Shown: positions 25,446 through 31,981 of the stretch, in pieces | Layout of the letters: the number at the start of each line of letters is the position of its first letter | How positions within the stretch are numbered: the stretch's first letter is position 1 | Source of the DNA: an uncultured Clostridia bacterium | Lineage (GTDB): Bacteria > Bacillota_I > Bacilli_A > RF39 > UBA660 | Direction of reading: 5' to 3' | Assembly: GCA_947165135.1 (NCBI GenBank) | Contig: CAMUZE010000014.1 | Span: 1-35,037, forward strand | DNA length: 35,037 bases | Notes under the pieces: generated by a model | The model's database searches: none | The model's input: only the letters and a program-made list of their open reading frames with translations | What the model was told of the DNA's origin: nothing | Program-made: the position numbers and the translations under genes

Positions 25446-25802
25446 TTATTGCTTAGTATTAGGAATAAGTTTTCTTTGAGACTCTGATGATTCTTTATCT
25501 GCTTGATTAAGCCAAATAATATCTTCAAACGCAATCCCTAATTTACTATAAACTTCTTCAACTTCCTCTTTATTAATATTTTTTGTATACCATTCGAAAT
25601 ATTTTTTATATAAGTCTTTTGAATTCTTAAACATTAACAAATCGCCAGCAACTGTGAACAAATTTAATATTTTATTTACATTATCCTCATCAACTCTTTT
25701 AAATCCAAATCTTTCGATATTTAATACACTATCTAATAATCTTACAGAGCCATATGAACATTTTTCTATATCATCTCTTTTTTCTATAAAATCAGTAAGC
25801 AT
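25446..25802 (-). CDS. Uncharacterised 118-aa protein
   Basis: A small, charged, helical protein with no TM segment and no recognised family; WLNQADKESSESQRK is near the end. The first ATG (25802-25800) sits inside a perfect TATAAT (25806-25801) that is 17 bases from TTCACA. If that promoter is active, the transcript would begin after this ATG. No ATG, GTG or TTG follows soon in frame. The 5' end may therefore be wrongly placed or the gene truncated. Confidence 0.5.
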   Translation of the reverse strand: MLTDFIEKRDDIEKCSYGSVRLLDSVLNIERFGFKRVDEDNVNKILNLFTVAGDLLMFKNSKDLYKKYFEWYTKNINKEEVEEVYSKLGIAFEDIIWLNQADKESSESQRKLIPNTKQ

Positions 25803-25878
25803 TATACCATTTTTATTTGTTAATGTGAAATTTTTTATATACTGTGAATAATTTTTTTCTTATCCAGTTAGGTCAAAG

Positions 25879-25907
25879 TTGATTTTCACTAATAATTTCA
25901 GTATAAT
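25879..25907 (+). promoter_or_regulatory. Promoter of J-domain gene
   Basis: TTGATT (25879-25884), 17-base spacer, TATAAT (25902-25907). No CIRCE element was seen. Confidence 0.7.
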
Positions 25908-25938
25908 ATAGACATATTTCTAATGAGGGAGTATTAAA

Positions 25939-26505
25939 ATGGAAAATAACAATGAGCAAACTTTTTATGACATTTTAGGTGTATCAATAAATGCAACTTT
26001 AGAAGAGATTAAAAAAGCATATAGACAAAGATCTATGGAGCATCATCCAGATGTTAACCCTAATACCAATAATGCTTATTGCCATGAGATGATGTGTAAA
26101 ATAAATGAAGCATATAAAACTTTAAGAAAAAAAGAGACTAGGTTTGAATATGATGAAATGTTAAAACAAAGAGGACTATATCATGAGCATAAACAAAGTG
26201 TTTCAGATGAAGAAAATAATAATCAAATTCAAAAGAAGCAATCTGAAACTAGACCAAATCCATTCTCACATCTTCATGACAATATATATGATTATTACTA
26301 TAGTTGCGATATTGATGATGAAAGTGAATTTATTTATTGGATGGAAAATTTTGCTGATTATTATACTAAATATGTTCGAATGTATTATAGAAAAAATAAA
26401 CATATACAAAATATTGATGACTTATTAAATAAATTAGATACCACATTCTATGAAAATATTGAATTAGAAAAAGAATTATCAAGAAGAACATATAATTTCA
26501 GATAA
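25939..26505 (+). CDS. J-domain (DnaJ-like) protein
   Basis: A 188-aa co-chaperone that would stimulate DnaK's ATPase. The J domain covers residues about 7-75 and contains YDILGVSINATLEEIKKAYR, the essential HPD (HHPDVNP) and the closing RFEYDEML. The Gly/Phe region, zinc-binding domain and client-binding domain of true DnaJ are absent. The C-terminal half is polar and tyrosine-rich (YDYYYSCDIDDESEF). It is thus a class III J protein with an unknown client. It is a single gene with a good promoter and terminator. Confidence 0.88.
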   Translation: MENNNEQTFYDILGVSINATLEEIKKAYRQRSMEHHPDVNPNTNNAYCHEMMCKINEAYKTLRKKETRFEYDEMLKQRGLYHEHKQSVSDEENNNQIQKKQSETRPNPFSHLHDNIYDYYYSCDIDDESEFIYWMENFADYYTKYVRMYYRKNKHIQNIDDLLNKLDTTFYENIELEKELSRRTYNFR

Positions 26506-26540
26506 ACACATTAGAAAGAAAAAAATTATATGGAAATACT

Positions 26541-26573
26541 AAAAAAGAATTATTCAAATAATTCTTTTTTAAT
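26541..26573 (+). terminator. Terminator of J-domain gene
   Basis: Stem AAAGAATTA/TAATTCTTT with six T's, about 40 bases after the stop. Confidence 0.75.
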
Positions 26574-26703
26574 CTTATAACAAAAACATTTGTTTTAAAT
26601 TATTATTTCTATTTTTTATAACTCTTGAATATATAATAATCAAAATCAGCTAAGTTATTGCTTAATATTATACATTAATTTATTTGGCTTTATTAGTGCT
26701 ACA

Positions 26704-26973
26704 TTATTTTTTCAATGATTGAATTATTTCTCGTTTTCTATTAATATCTTTTTTTGTGGTAACTATATCAATTATAGAAGCAGTAGCAAAACAAGCAGAT
26801 GCTATTGAATCTAATACTGCTCCTGCAATATTTTTATTTAACCCTAATTGGATTGCAATTCCTAACATTGCCATTGAAGAAATAGCTTCAATAGAAGATG
26901 TAACTATTCCCCAATTTCTTTGATTTTTAATTTTTTTCTCTAGTGCTATAATTTTATATTCATTTTGTGTCAT
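26704..26973 (-). CDS. Small two-TM membrane protein (paralogue A)
   Basis: An 89-aa protein with a charged N-terminal helix, TM segments at about 22-44 and 48-68, and a basic C-terminal tail (KKDINRKREIIQSLKK). The start is behind GAGGAG. It has the same plan and end (KREIIQSLKK vs KREQLRRLIR) as the gene 30 bases upstream, so the two are diverged duplicates. They share one operon and a strong promoter. Glycine/alanine-rich helix pairs recall holin-like or stress membrane proteins, but no family is recognised. Confidence 0.65.
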   Translation of the reverse strand: MTQNEYKIIALEKKIKNQRNWGIVTSSIEAISSMAMLGIAIQLGLNKNIAGAVLDSIASACFATASIIDIVTTKKDINRKREIIQSLKK

Positions 26974-27002
26974 AAAATTCTCCTCTATTATTTATTATGT
27001 AA

Positions 27003-27284
27003 TTATCTAATTAATCGTCTTAATTGTTCTCTTTTGGGATCTAATTTTCTATCCAAATATATAGATCTGTCCACTCCACCAAGTAATGTAGCAAATGCTC
27101 CAAGGCAAGTAACAACTGATTCATAATAATTATCATTAATAAAGTTTTTAGCTGCCATTCCAGCTAATGCACCAGCTAGAACTATACTTAAACCAAAAGT
27201 GGCAATACTTTTTGCTTTACCCTTTTTAATGTCTTTTTCTATTTGGATTATATTGTATGATTTATATTCCTTTTTTGTTCCCAT
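27003..27284 (-). CDS. Small two-TM membrane protein (paralogue B)
   Basis: A 93-aa protein with a basic amphipathic N-terminus, two glycine/alanine-rich TM segments (about 25-45 and 55-72) and the conserved tail LDPKREQLRRLIR. The promoter is TTGACT-17-TATAAT (27346-27318), among the strongest in the window. The site is AAAGGATGATGGG. It is the first gene of the two-gene operon. Function unknown. Confidence 0.65.
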   Translation of the reverse strand: MGTKKEYKSYNIIQIEKDIKKGKAKSIATFGLSIVLAGALAGMAAKNFINDNYYESVVTCLGAFATLLGGVDRSIYLDRKLDPKREQLRRLIR

Positions 27285-27317
27285 TTTTATCCCATCATCC
27301 TTTCAAATTTGGTTTGT

Positions 27318-27346
27318 ATTATACCAAATCCTAACATAGAAGTCAA
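27318..27346 (-). promoter_or_regulatory. Promoter of the paralogue pair
   Basis: TTGACT (27346-27341), 17-base spacer, TATAAT (27323-27318). Confidence 0.75.
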
Positions 27347-27472
27347 ATTAATTTAGTTAGTTAATCTCAGATGTTTTTAAAAATAAATTCACTACTGAAT
27401 CAATTAAATATTAAACCTAAAAATTTGAATACAATTCCTTTTAAAAATAAAAACAAGTTTTTCAAATATTTG

Positions 27473-27582
27473 GTGTGAAACTTTTTTGTACTTTTTTTAA
27501 TAAAAATTTGCACACTATTTAAGCATTTAAAAAAGTTGCATAAAGCAACTAATTTTTTTAGTGGGGCAATAATTTTTCTCGT
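27473..27582 (-). repeat. Imperfect direct repeat, copy A
   Basis: Matches 29813-29922 in order. Shared parts are GTGAAACTTTTTT and a diverged hairpin partner ending GCACACT, a terminator of the form AGTTGC/GCAACT, an A/T-rich joint, and TTGCCCCA, which corresponds to the last bases of the tRNA-His gene in copy B. Likeness stops a few bases into the tRNA. The 27.3-27.66 kb gap holds only this repeat, the promoter of the paralogue pair and the small-RNA candidate. Confidence 0.6.
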
Positions 27583-27619
27583 TTAAGAAATTATGACACC
27601 ATTCTATTCGACTAAATCT
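27529..27619 (-). ncRNA. Candidate small RNA (about 90 nt)
   Basis: A promoter (TTTACA 27654-27649, 17-base spacer, TATTAT 27631-27626, with TGC before the -10) points at a stretch ending in a terminator (AGTTGC/GCAACT plus six T's, 27550-27529). Between them is a hairpin (ATAATTT with AAATTAT, about 27594-27569) and a tRNA-like 3' end TTGCCCCA. No reading frame is apparent. It could be a decayed tRNA gene that kept its promoter and terminator. Confidence 0.4.
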
Positions 27620-27661
27620 AAATGAATAATAGCACATTTATTTTAACTTGTAAAATCATTT

Positions 27662-28858
27662 TTATTTTATCAACCAATCTTTAATATCAATTATTTGTAT
27701 TCCTTCATAAGTATACATAGAATGATGCGTTTTGGCTATTACAACTTTTGGATAAGCATCTTTTATTTTTAGTAATGGATCAACTTCACGTCTGAATGTA
27801 TCATTTTCAAAATCATCTCCAATATCACTAGATACTTGAATATATAGTTGTTCATTTCTCTTTTTTGCAACAAAATCGATTTCTTTATCATATAATGTTC
27901 CAACATATATTTCATATCCTCTTCTAATTAATTCCATCGCAACAATATTTTCATATATACTGCCATAGTTCATATTCTTTGTTCCTTCTATTGCATATTT
28001 AACAGCATGATCTGACAAATAATATTTATCTTGAGAAGCTAAATACCTTTTTCCTTGAATATCATATCTTCTTACCTTATAAAATGCAAATGCTTCACAT
28101 AAAAACTTTATGTATGACCCAACCGTTTTATCATTAGTATTGGCTTTATTAGAATTTAAAGTGTCAGTGACACTTCTATAGGAAGTTAATCTTGAGATAT
28201 TATCAATTAGAAAATCACTTATACTATCAAGTAATGGAATATTTTGTATCCTATTTCTTTGAACTATGTCTCTTACTATCATAGTTTTATATACATCTCT
28301 TATGTAATTATATTTTTTATCTATTTCTTTGTATAAATAAGAACCAGAAAATCCACCTTCCAAAACATATCTTTCAAAATTATCTTGAGTATTTTCCATT
28401 TTATAGTACTCGAGATATTCTTTATATGAAAATGGAAATACCTCGATACTATATGTTCTACCAGTAAATAATGTTGCTAAATCACTTGATAATAAAAAGG
28501 CATTTGAACCAGTTATATAAATATCATACTTTTCTTCTGCATGAAAATTATTAATTGCTTTTTCAAATCCATTACACATTTGAACTTCATCAACCATTAA
28601 ATAATTATTCTTTTTAGAATCATATTTTTCATCTACATATTTTATAAATTCTTTATACTGCTTTAATTCATCATATTTATCCAAATTAAAATCTACAAAT
28701 ATTATATTTGCTTTTTTATCAGTCTTTTTAATATAGTTAATAAACATATTTAATAACTCAGATTTGCCGCTACGTCTTACTCCAGTAATAACTTTTATAT
28801 CTGGAGTTCCCATAACATTAATCATTACTTGTAAGTAATTTCTTTCTATGATCCTCAT
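27662..28858 (-). CDS. AAA ATPase with DUF4143 domain
   Basis: A 398-aa protein starting MRIIERNYL behind GGTGAT. It has a Walker A variant GVRRSGKSELL (about residues 27-37), a Walker B region NYLMVDEVQMC, the sensor GSNAFLL, and the nuclease-like DUF4143 C-terminus with DKEIDFVAKK. These ATPases are common in gut bacteria and patchily spread, as if moved horizontally. Their function is not established; defence or regulation has been suggested. The promoter carries an 11-bp inverted repeat around the -35 box. It lies between the two copies of a tRNA-end repeat. Confidence 0.88.
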   Translation of the reverse strand: MRIIERNYLQVMINVMGTPDIKVITGVRRSGKSELLNMFINYIKKTDKKANIIFVDFNLDKYDELKQYKEFIKYVDEKYDSKKNNYLMVDEVQMCNGFEKAINNFHAEEKYDIYITGSNAFLLSSDLATLFTGRTYSIEVFPFSYKEYLEYYKMENTQDNFERYVLEGGFSGSYLYKEIDKKYNYIRDVYKTMIVRDIVQRNRIQNIPLLDSISDFLIDNISRLTSYRSVTDTLNSNKANTNDKTVGSYIKFLCEAFAFYKVRRYDIQGKRYLASQDKYYLSDHAVKYAIEGTKNMNYGSIYENIVAMELIRRGYEIYVGTLYDKEIDFVAKKRNEQLYIQVSSDIGDDFENDTFRREVDPLLKIKDAYPKVVIAKTHHSMYTYEGIQIIDIKDWLIK

Positions 28859-28877
28859 ACATATCACCTTCAAGTTA

Positions 28878-28926
28878 ATTATATCATTCATTTCGCAAAA
28901 GTCAATTTTTTTTATTTTTGCGAAAT
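28878..28926 (-). promoter_or_regulatory. Promoter and operator of AAA ATPase gene
   Basis: TTGACT (28905-28900), 16-base spacer, TATAAT (28883-28878). An exact 11-bp inverted repeat, ATTTCGCAAAA (28890-28900) and TTTTGCGAAAT (28916-28926), brackets the -35 box, spaced 26 bp centre to centre. Confidence 0.65.
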
Positions 28927-28953
28927 AATTTTTATATATTTAATTATAAAAAT

Positions 28954-28978
28954 AAAAAAGTTTTCTTTTATGAAAACT
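28954..28978 (-). terminator. Terminator in the ATPase-lipoprotein gap
   Basis: Stem AGTTTTC/GAAAACT with six T's on the minus strand. It lies 234 bases past the lipoprotein stop. Confidence 0.7.
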
Positions 28979-29211
28979 CTAATATATATCTAGCCAAACC
29001 ATAAAAGTTCGACAAGATTTCATTATGGGGCAACAAATTAGATGATTTAAAACTTGTTACCTTTAAAGAAAAGTTGTTAATACAACTAATTTATATGAAG
29101 ATATTATCACAAATTATGTAAAAGCCAAAATACTCTTTACTCTAACAAAAAATAAGATCTTTAATCCTATTTTAATCTAAATAATATGCTCTAATTAATA
29201 CTTATATATAT
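28979..29211 (-). other. Intergenic stretch with tRNA-end-like debris
   Basis: No reading frame is seen. On the minus strand there is a weak TTGGCT-16-TAATAT promoter-like pair (about 29136-29109), a hairpin AGTTGT/ACAACT followed by TTTTC that resembles the tRNA-His terminator, then TTGCCCCATAATG and a stem CCATAA/TTATGG. Then comes the terminator at 28954-28978. Confidence 0.35.
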
Positions 29212-29667
29212 TTAAATAAGTGGTGAGAAAAGTTCGATTATAGCATTAATGGCTTCTCTATAATTATCTGGAGACTTACCATATCCTCTTGCTTTAATAC
29301 TTTTACCATCTTTGAATGCTATTTCTAATTTAAAACTTCCACCATCCATAAGACCTTCTTCATTTTTATCAAATCCATCCCATTCATATATATTATAATC
29401 ATTAACTAATTTCGATAATTCTTTTAAATATGAATCACTAATTTCTTCATTTATTTCTTTATGTTCATTACAATTAACACATCTTGACTCATATGAAAAT
29501 ATTGTTTTATCATCATTTACAGATACATTATACTTTGTAAATCCATTCATGCCAGAAGTTGAATAATAAAAACTAACAATATCACTTTCAATCTCTTGAT
29601 TGTTTTCACATCCAAGCATAGTTAAGGCCATCATAATGGTTAAAACAAATATAATTATCTTTTTCAT
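29212..29667 (-). CDS. Small lipoprotein, uncharacterised
   Basis: A 151-aa protein starting MKKIIIFV behind TTGGAGG, with a lipobox TMLGC (Cys at about residue 20). The mature domain has a CVNC pair and the stretch YNIYEWDGFDKNEE followed by SFKLEIAFKDGKSIKARGY. That is a pattern I have met in small lipoproteins of gut Firmicutes, without a known role. It stands alone between tRNA-related repeats and the DUF4143 gene. Confidence 0.8.
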   Translation of the reverse strand: MKKIIIFVLTIMMALTMLGCENNQEIESDIVSFYYSTSGMNGFTKYNVSVNDDKTIFSYESRCVNCNEHKEINEEISDSYLKELSKLVNDYNIYEWDGFDKNEEGLMDGGSFKLEIAFKDGKSIKARGYGKSPDNYREAINAIIELFSPLI

Positions 29668-29711
29668 AATTACCTCCAATTGCATTTTAAACTATTTAAT
29701 TTAATAATTGT

Positions 29712-29772
29712 GTTTCTGGCACAATTTGAACGTATGACCGGTCATTGCTCTATCCAGCTAAGCCTCAGAAAC
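29712..29772 (-). pseudogene. tRNA-shaped fossil lacking most of the anticodon loop
   Basis: A 61-nt stretch folds as a broken tRNA: 7/7 acceptor pairs (GTTTCTG/CAGAAAC), a textbook D arm (GCTT-AGCTGGATA-GAGC), and a 5/5 anticodon stem (ATGAC/GTCAT). Only CG remains where seven loop bases should be. The T arm has kept TTCAAAT but lost its 5' strand. The 3' end reads ACAA instead of NCCA. The body recalls tRNA-Arg, but the anticodon is gone. It lies downstream of tRNA-His on the same strand. Confidence 0.65.
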
Positions 29773-29812
29773 AACTGAATTACTAATAAAGTATATCACA
29801 TTCGCTCTAAGA

Positions 29813-29922
29813 TGTGAAACTTTTTTTGCACGCTTTTTATAAAAAAGTTTCACACTGAAATAATTTTATACAATATAAAAAAGTCGCAAAAGCAACTTAT
29901 TTTTTTAATGGGGCGCAATGTG
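29813..29922 (-). repeat. Imperfect direct repeat, copy B (at tRNA-His 3' end)
   Basis: Holds the tRNA-His 3' end (ending CGCCCCA), its terminator, and a strong second hairpin, GTGAAACTTTTTT (29815-29827) with AAAAAAGTTTCAC (about 29841-29853). The same order recurs at 27473-27582. Confidence 0.6.
29876..29898 (-). terminator. Terminator of tRNA-His
   Basis: Stem AGTTGC/GCGACT (29897-29892 with 29887-29882), 4-base loop, then six T's on the minus strand, starting about 12 bases after the tRNA. Confidence 0.85.
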
Positions 29923-29985
29923 GGAATCGAACCCACGCATAACGGGACCACAATCCGCCGTGTTAACCACTTCACCAATTACGCC
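29909..29985 (-). tRNA. tRNA-His (GTG)
   Basis: A 77-nt gene with the extra G-1 (29985) opposite C73, acceptor GCGTAAT/ATTGCGC, T arm GTGGG-TTCGATT-CCCAC and encoded CCA (29911-29909). The anticodon GTG is at 29951-29949. G-1:C73 is the histidine identity pair. The last anticodon-stem pair (31-39) is A-C rather than a Watson-Crick pair. The promoter TTGAAA-17-TATAAT lies just upstream. Confidence 0.95.
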
Positions 29986-29997
29986 ATAAGCACAAGT

Positions 29998-30026
29998 ATT
30001 ATAGCAAATTAATAATTGTTTTTCAA
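29998..30026 (-). promoter_or_regulatory. Promoter of tRNA-His
   Basis: TTGAAA (30026-30021), 17-base spacer, TATAAT (30003-29998) with TGC before the -10. Confidence 0.75.
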
Positions 30027-30047
30027 GTATATAAGTCTTTTTTACAA

Positions 30048-30071
30048 AAAAAAATAGTTAATTAATAACTA
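30048..30071 (-). terminator. Terminator of envelope operon
   Basis: Stem TAGTTA/TAACTA at the stop codon of the SH3-repeat gene, then nine T's on the minus strand. Confidence 0.75.
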
Positions 30072-31322
30072 CTTCTTTTCTTCATTATTTTCTAGTGGTT
30101 TTTCTTCTGGTTTTACATCTTCTTTAACTTCTTCTTTATTTTTCTTTTTGTTAATAAGTACTATTGTTACTATAGAGGTAATACTTACTACAGCCACGGC
30201 AGCTAAACACCAATATAATGTTTCCATTGAAGGATTACGCTTTATTTCAGTTGGTGTTGGATTTGGATTAATATCTATAGGTGCAATTACTTCTGGATCA
30301 TCTGGAGTCTCTGTTGGTTCTTCATATTCTTCCTCATCATCATCCCCAAATTTTACACCGCAATAATAATTGCCATCATCTAATTCATTATCATAATCAT
30401 ATTCAGTATAAATCCATCCTTTAATACCATCTTTTTCATAATATGCTGTGCAAAGCTGATAGTCATCATAATATTTTGTTGAAAATGTAGTACCTTTTTT
30501 TAACTTTCCAATTACTTTTAAATTATTTTTATCTATTTGCTCATTTGCTTGCTCATATATATTTAAATCTTCTAAAGCAGTTATCTCAATAGATTCATCA
30601 TTTTTTGCTACTGCTTCACTGTAAGCAATATAACCATATGCTCCATTATATTTTACATAGTATCCCCATGACCATGGATCTAGATTGTATACATCTTTTT
30701 TCAATACAGTATTTACAGGAATGGTATTATTATTATTTAATTTAATTATTGAATTTGTTATAAGTTCCACTTCAACTGGCTCATAAGTTACTGCGCCATC
30801 CATTGTATTAATGAAGCCATTTGTCCCATTATATTCAACATATGCCCATGGATTCCATTCACTATCAATAAGTCTAATAGATATTTTTTCTCCAGCTTTA
30901 ATAATAGTTCCAGTAGAATCATATATTTCCGCAGGCCCTTTTTTAATAACTACATCTTTTAATACTAACGAAGTAAATTTTTCTCTATAATTTCTAGTAT
31001 CTATTTTATAATCTTTTTTTACTAATGTTATATCTCTTAAATAGAAAAAACCATCGTATTCATCTGACCAAGCAGTAAGTCCATCTTCATTTTCTCCATC
31101 TACTTCTATTTGCTTATTGTATGGAATGAATACATCAGTTGCTACTAGTTCACCAGTTGGAGTATCATCTTCAGCATCATATCCATATTCATATAGTCTA
31201 GCTCCTTCTGGATTAGTAACAATTGCTTTATATCTTTCAATCATTGGCGCAGACATATCCGCTTTTACTACAAATGGTATAATTAACAGAATACCCAATA
31301 TTACATAAAATACTTTTTTCAT
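30069..31322 (-). CDS. SH3-repeat membrane protein
   Basis: A 417-aa surface protein anchored by one C-terminal TM segment. It has a signal peptide (about 1-21, ending VKADM) and then at least three bacterial SH3-like units marked by NPWAYVEYNGTNGFI, WSWGYYVKYNGAYGYI and TAYYEKDGIKGWIY (about residues 100-330). An acidic/proline linker (DDDEEEYEEPTETPDDPE) leads to the TM segment at about 370-392 and a long Lys/Glu cytoplasmic tail. SH3b domains usually bind peptidoglycan. The gene overlaps the 54-aa gene by 4 bases (ATGA) and closes the operon. Confidence 0.85.
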   Translation of the reverse strand: MKKVFYVILGILLIIPFVVKADMSAPMIERYKAIVTNPEGARLYEYGYDAEDDTPTGELVATDVFIPYNKQIEVDGENEDGLTAWSDEYDGFFYLRDITLVKKDYKIDTRNYREKFTSLVLKDVVIKKGPAEIYDSTGTIIKAGEKISIRLIDSEWNPWAYVEYNGTNGFINTMDGAVTYEPVEVELITNSIIKLNNNNTIPVNTVLKKDVYNLDPWSWGYYVKYNGAYGYIAYSEAVAKNDESIEITALEDLNIYEQANEQIDKNNLKVIGKLKKGTTFSTKYYDDYQLCTAYYEKDGIKGWIYTEYDYDNELDDGNYYCGVKFGDDDEEEYEEPTETPDDPEVIAPIDINPNPTPTEIKRNPSMETLYWCLAAVAVVSITSIVTIVLINKKKNKEEVKEDVKPEEKPLENNEEKK

Positions 31323-31483
31323 TTTACTTCCTTCTTTCTTTTATTTATTACTTTAAATAACACTATTGTTGCTACTGCCAATACTATAGCAAGACAAATA
31401 CATATTAGTATTAATTCTGTATTGCTTAGACCAGTATTTAATAATCCAGGTGGAGCAACATCTAATATATTAAACAAATTCAT
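31319..31483 (-). CDS. 54-aa membrane protein with sortase-like C-terminus
   Basis: A tiny protein, MNLFNILDVAPPG then LLNTGLSNTE, a TM segment (about 25-45) and a basic tail KVINKRKKEVK. Its layout is that of a cell-wall sorting signal (LPxTG-like LLNTG, hydrophobic stretch, positive tail) with almost nothing in front and no signal peptide. The ribosome site is AAGGTG, 6 bases before the ATG. Its stop overlaps the start of the SH3-repeat gene (ATGA), which supports real translation. Confidence 0.65.
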   Translation of the reverse strand: MNLFNILDVAPPGLLNTGLSNTELILICICLAIVLAVATIVLFKVINKRKKEVK

Positions 31484-31496
31484 TTTAACACCTTCT

Positions 31497-31853
31497 TTAA
31501 TATATTATATAGTTTATTATTTCACCTATTAAATATGATGAACCATTTAATATGAGTGATAATATATAAGGGTTTATCTTTCTGTTCTTCAAATATTTTT
31601 TATAAATAAATCCTTCAACAACTAACACCATCAATTCTAGCACTAGCAAACATATATTTCTACTTTGTACTCCGAATTTTACATTAAAATATACGGGAAC
31701 ACTAGTAACTATTGGATTAGTAAGTACATTAACAAGTAATACATTAATTAAATCTTTCTTTCTATATCCTATAATTAATGCTATTCCAACTTCAATTATT
31801 ATTGTTAATATTAAGCATCTTATCATTACATATGGTAAATCTATAAGTTTCAT
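31497..31853 (-). CDS. 118-aa membrane protein
   Basis: About four TM segments (residues about 10-30, 36-55, 65-85, 95-115). It starts MKLIDLPYVMIRCLILTI and has a basic loop IGYRKKDLIN. The ATG overlaps the stop of the 43-aa gene (ATGA), with AGGAGATAAGG before it. I recognise no named family. It sits in the operon between the MFS transporter and the SH3-repeat protein. Confidence 0.75.
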   Translation of the reverse strand: MKLIDLPYVMIRCLILTIIIEVGIALIIGYRKKDLINVLLVNVLTNPIVTSVPVYFNVKFGVQSRNICLLVLELMVLVVEGFIYKKYLKNRKINPYILSLILNGSSYLIGEIINYIIY

Positions 31854-31981
31854 TTTTTCCTTATCTCCTTATAACCAAATACTATTGATAAAATAATCAT
31901 AGTTACGATTGAGATAACATAAATATAAAATATTATTTCATTACCAGATATAAATTTACTATCAAATATATATTTAATCAT
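31850..31981 (-). CDS. 43-aa single-TM peptide
   Basis: Encodes MIKYIFDSKFISGNEIIF, then one TM segment (about 16-35) and a basic end YKEIRKK. It starts 8 bases inside the 3' end of the MFS gene behind a strong AAAGGAG. It ends by overlapping the start of the 118-aa gene (ATGA). Overlap on both sides and the clear ribosome site argue that it is translated. Function unknown; possibly a small subunit or regulator of the transporter. Confidence 0.65.
   Translation of the reverse strand: MIKYIFDSKFISGNEIIFYIYVISIVTMIILSIVFGYKEIRKK

Noticed and set aside
25349-25534. 61-codon frame on the minus strand overlapping the 118-aa gene
   Set aside because: No ribosome site; it runs through the terminator at 25388-25411.
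30069-31322. LPxTG wall anchor on the SH3-repeat protein
   Set aside because: No LPxTG-like motif before its TM segment, and the cytoplasmic tail is long; it is a plain membrane anchor.
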